Below, one piece after another: positions 7,673-9,205 of a DNA stretch of 9,205 nucleotides (position 1 is the first letter of the stretch; each line of letters begins with the position of its first letter). The position numbers and the translations under genes are program-made. The notes beneath the pieces were generated by a model, which saw only the letters and a list, made by a program, of their open reading frames with translations, made no database searches and was not told the DNA's origin. This DNA is from JBHHYR01 sp046757585 (lineage in GTDB: Bacteria > Desulfobacterota > Binatia > HRBIN30): positions 1 through 9,205 of the forward strand of contig JBHHYR010000150.1 in NCBI GenBank assembly GCA_046757585.1, given 5' to 3'.

Positions 7673-7677
7673 GGAGG
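7672..7677 (+). promoter_or_regulatory. Strong Shine-Dalgarno of the receiver-LpxC gene
   Basis: AGGAGG begins on the last base of the ntrY TGA stop and lies 6 nt before the ATG at 7684. It fixes the start of the fusion protein at the receiver domain and suggests coupled translation with the kinase. Confidence 0.85.
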
Positions 7678-7683
7678 GGCGAC

Positions 7684-8979
7684 ATGGCAACCGTTCTGGT
7701 CGTCGATGACGAATGCGAGATCCGCGCCTCCCTGCGCGGCATCCTCGCGGAAGAGGGCCTACGGGTCTTGGAGGCCGAAGATGGCCGCCAGGCGCTCGCT
7801 CTCATCGAGCGCGAAAGTCCCGAGCTGGTGATTCTTGACGTCTGGATGCCGGAGATGGACGGCTTGCAGCTGTTGCAACGGCTGCGCGATGATGGTCCGG
7901 CACCTGCGGTGATCATGATCTCGGGCCACGGGAACATTGAAACGGCGGTCAAGGCGACAAAACTGGGGGCGTTTGATTTCATCGAAAAGCCGTTTTCGCT
8001 CGACGGCCTGCTGCGAGTGGTGAACCGCGCTCTGGACCACCAGGCGGCAGTCCTCCGCCGTGCCGACACCATCCCTGTGGTCGATATTCATCCCCGTGCC
8101 GACACACGGGCCGCGGATGCAGTGGCCGCGCCCGCTTTGTACGCCCGACGGTGGAGCGAACGCACCATCGCCCGCAGCGTCGTCGTCAGCGGCACGGGCT
8201 TGCACAGCGGGATCAAAACCGGCCTGATCCTACAGCCGCTGCCTCCCCGGAGCGGCATTCTATTCACCAGCCTGTCAAGCGATGAAACAGTGCCGGCGCA
8301 CCTCGACTGGGTTGACTCTACCGGCTATGCCACGACCTTACATCGCAATGGGGTGACGGCGCGGACGATCGAACACTTATTGGCGACGTTCCATGCCTAC
8401 GGCGTCACCAATCTGCTGGTGAAAATGCAGGGCGAAGTACCCACGATGGACGGCTCCGCGATCGAATTCTGTCGCTTGATCGAGAACGTGGGCCTGGTCG
8501 ATCAGGGCCGCACGGTTGAGGAGATCGTCATCAATCGGCGCATCGCTGTGGGCGAGGAGGACGGGGAATCGATTGTGATCGAACCCGCCGATCGTTTCGG
8601 TATCGCGTATACGCTTGCCTACCCGCATCCGGTTGGCGTGCAACGCTACACGTACGTCCATGAAGGCGCCGTTTCGTTCCGGACGGCCATTGCCCCAGCC
8701 CGGACCTTCGGTTTTCTTCGTGACATGAAACAGCTCGCGACCATGGGGCTGGCGAGCGGCGGGCGCCTCGACAACTGCATCCTCATCGATGATGAAAAGG
8801 TGGTCAATACGACGTTGCGGTTTCCCGACGAGTTCGTGCGCCACAAGATCCTCGATCTCATGGGAGATACGTACCTCTTGGGACGTCCCATTCGGGGCAT
8901 GATCACCGCCTGCAAGACCGGCCATTCGGATAACATTGCGCTGCTGCGCGAGATCAGAAAAACCATGGGGCTGCCGTGA
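7684..8979 (+). CDS. lpxC: NtrX-like receiver domain fused to UDP-3-O-acyl-N-acetylglucosamine deacetylase (LpxC)
   Basis: This single 431-residue frame contains two complete domains. Residues 1-~122 form a CheY-like receiver: acidic pocket D8-D9, phospho-acceptor D52 in LDVWMPEMDG, switch S80 in MISGHGNIETAVKA and K102 in FIEKPF. The SGHGNIETAVKATKLGAFDFIEKPF stretch is an NtrX signature. A linker (~123-157) leads to LpxC (~158-431), the zinc deacetylase that commits UDP-3-O-acyl-GlcNAc to lipid A. Zinc ligands H231 (RTIEHLLA), H387 and D391 (FVRHKILDLMGD) are present, as are catalytic E230, T341 (ARTFGF), K388, D395 and H414 (KTGHSDN), matching E. coli E78, H79, T191, H238, K239, D242, D246 and H265. 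The AAA+ and Fis domains of NtrX are absent. The chain ends 17 residues after H414, without the E. coli degron tail. AGGAGG at 7672-7677 fixes the start 11 bp after ntrY. The fusion is seen directly; phospho-control of deacetylation is inferred. Confidence 0.95.
   Translation: MATVLVVDDECEIRASLRGILAEEGLRVLEAEDGRQALALIERESPELVILDVWMPEMDGLQLLQRLRDDGPAPAVIMISGHGNIETAVKATKLGAFDFIEKPFSLDGLLRVVNRALDHQAAVLRRADTIPVVDIHPRADTRAADAVAAPALYARRWSERTIARSVVVSGTGLHSGIKTGLILQPLPPRSGILFTSLSSDETVPAHLDWVDSTGYATTLHRNGVTARTIEHLLATFHAYGVTNLLVKMQGEVPTMDGSAIEFCRLIENVGLVDQGRTVEEIVINRRIAVGEEDGESIVIEPADRFGIAYTLAYPHPVGVQRYTYVHEGAVSFRTAIAPARTFGFLRDMKQLATMGLASGGRLDNCILIDDEKVVNTTLRFPDEFVRHKILDLMGDTYLLGRPIRGMITACKTGHSDNIALLREIRKTMGLP
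8058..8105 (+). repeat. In-frame 12-bp direct repeat in the receiver-LpxC linker
   Basis: CCGTGCCGACAC occurs at 8058-8069 and again at 8094-8105, exactly 36 bp (12 codons) apart, giving RADT twice in the protein (residues 126-129 and 138-141). The second copy is also part of a small hairpin (CCCGTG 8093-8098, CACGGG 8105-8110). It lies exactly between the two domains. Confidence 0.5.
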
Positions 8980-8992
8980 AGTGCGGCGCTTC
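8978..8992. terminator. Short hairpin between convergent genes, possible weak terminator
   Basis: GAAGTG and CGCTTC can pair (one G-U) around a three-base loop, starting on the lpxC stop codon, in the 28-bp gap before the convergent SPOR gene. There is no T-run on either strand, so intrinsic termination is doubtful. Confidence 0.2.
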
Positions 8993-9007
8993 GCCGGCCG
9001 GTGCGGC

Positions 9008-9205
9008 TCAATTGCTGGCAACGATCAGCGGGGCCAGACCCCTGTGGACCTTCTTCACACGGTTTGCCACCCGCTGCGCCGTGCGGCGACTCGCGTAGGT
9101 GCCGATCGAAACCCGGTACCAATGTCGCCGGCCGTGCCGGATCGTACGAATTCGGGCCCGATACCCCTTACGCGCTACCGCTTTCTTGAGCCGCGTCGCG
9201 TTTTT
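9008..9205 (-). CDS. SPOR-domain protein, C-terminal fragment (cut by window edge)
   Basis: Reading the minus strand from the right edge gives 65 residues without a stop, ending in TGA at 9010-9008; the start lies outside the window. The fragment contains RLKKAVARKGYRARI, then HWYRVSIGTYASRRTAQRVANRV and the ending LAPLIVASN. This follows the SPOR fold: a helix, a GY-x-A strand, the WYRVxxGxxxSxxxA repeat-like core and a final strand. SPOR domains bind denuded peptidoglycan glycan strands, usually at the division septum, and commonly sit at the C-terminus of envelope proteins such as FtsN, DedD or RlpA. Here the domain is C-terminal and very basic. The gene converges on lpxC with a 28-bp gap. 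What precedes the domain cannot be known from this window. Confidence 0.75.
   Translation of the reverse strand, partial: KNATRLKKAVARKGYRARIRTIRHGRRHWYRVSIGTYASRRTAQRVANRVKKVHRGLAPLIVASN

Noticed and set aside
7360..7683. Upstream extension of the receiver-LpxC frame by 108 codons into ntrY
   Set aside because: The extension overlaps the catalytic end of the kinase in another frame and looks like nonsense sequence. The ATG at 7684 has an ideal AGGAGG and begins exactly at the receiver's first strand.
7684..8979. The fusion as a sequencing frameshift artefact joining ntrX and lpxC
   Set aside because: No frame change is needed: both domains and the linker read in one frame, and no AAA+ or Fis remnant is visible in other frames around the junction. 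Read-level confirmation is still desirable.

Overview
The window is a piece of a high-GC, Gram-negative chromosome. An outer-membrane lipid A enzyme (LpxC), an NtrY-type sensor kinase and several CoA-linked enzymes (FAS1/MaoC-like dehydratase, acyl-CoA ligase, class III CoA-transferase) point to a proteobacterium-like or Desulfobacterota/Binatota/NC10-like environmental bacterium. The exact phylum cannot be fixed from this sequence. No mobile element, CRISPR array, rRNA or tRNA was seen, and gene packing is tight, as in an ordinary chromosomal core region.

Layout. (1) 1-1906, plus strand: the 3' end of a MaoC/FAS1-like hot-dog dehydratase, followed by an acyl-CoA synthetase; a perfect 20-bp palindrome sits on the synthetase start codon. 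(2) 1903-5243, minus strand: a CaiB/BaiF CoA-transferase, ribose-5-phosphate isomerase A and a CPA2-type cation:proton antiporter, in that transcription order. The antiporter converges on the synthetase, and the two stop codons share one CTAG. (3) 5244-5413: a divergent intergenic region with a perfect 18-bp palindrome. (4) 5414-8979, plus strand: an NtrY-like membrane histidine kinase, followed 11 bases later by a translationally well-positioned gene encoding an NtrX-like receiver domain fused in frame to a complete LpxC. (5) 9008-9205, minus strand: the C-terminal 65 residues of a SPOR-domain protein cut by the window edge.

The highlight is region 4. An NtrY sensor is normally paired with NtrX, a receiver/AAA+/Fis transcription activator. 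Here the receiver keeps its NtrX signature and every phosphotransfer residue, but the AAA+ and DNA-binding parts are absent. In their place is UDP-3-O-acyl-GlcNAc deacetylase, the committed enzyme of lipid A synthesis, with all zinc and catalytic residues kept. The E. coli-type C-terminal degron tail is absent. The natural reading is a phosphorelay that adjusts lipid A synthesis directly at the enzyme rather than through transcription. That function is inference; the fusion itself is read directly from the sequence.
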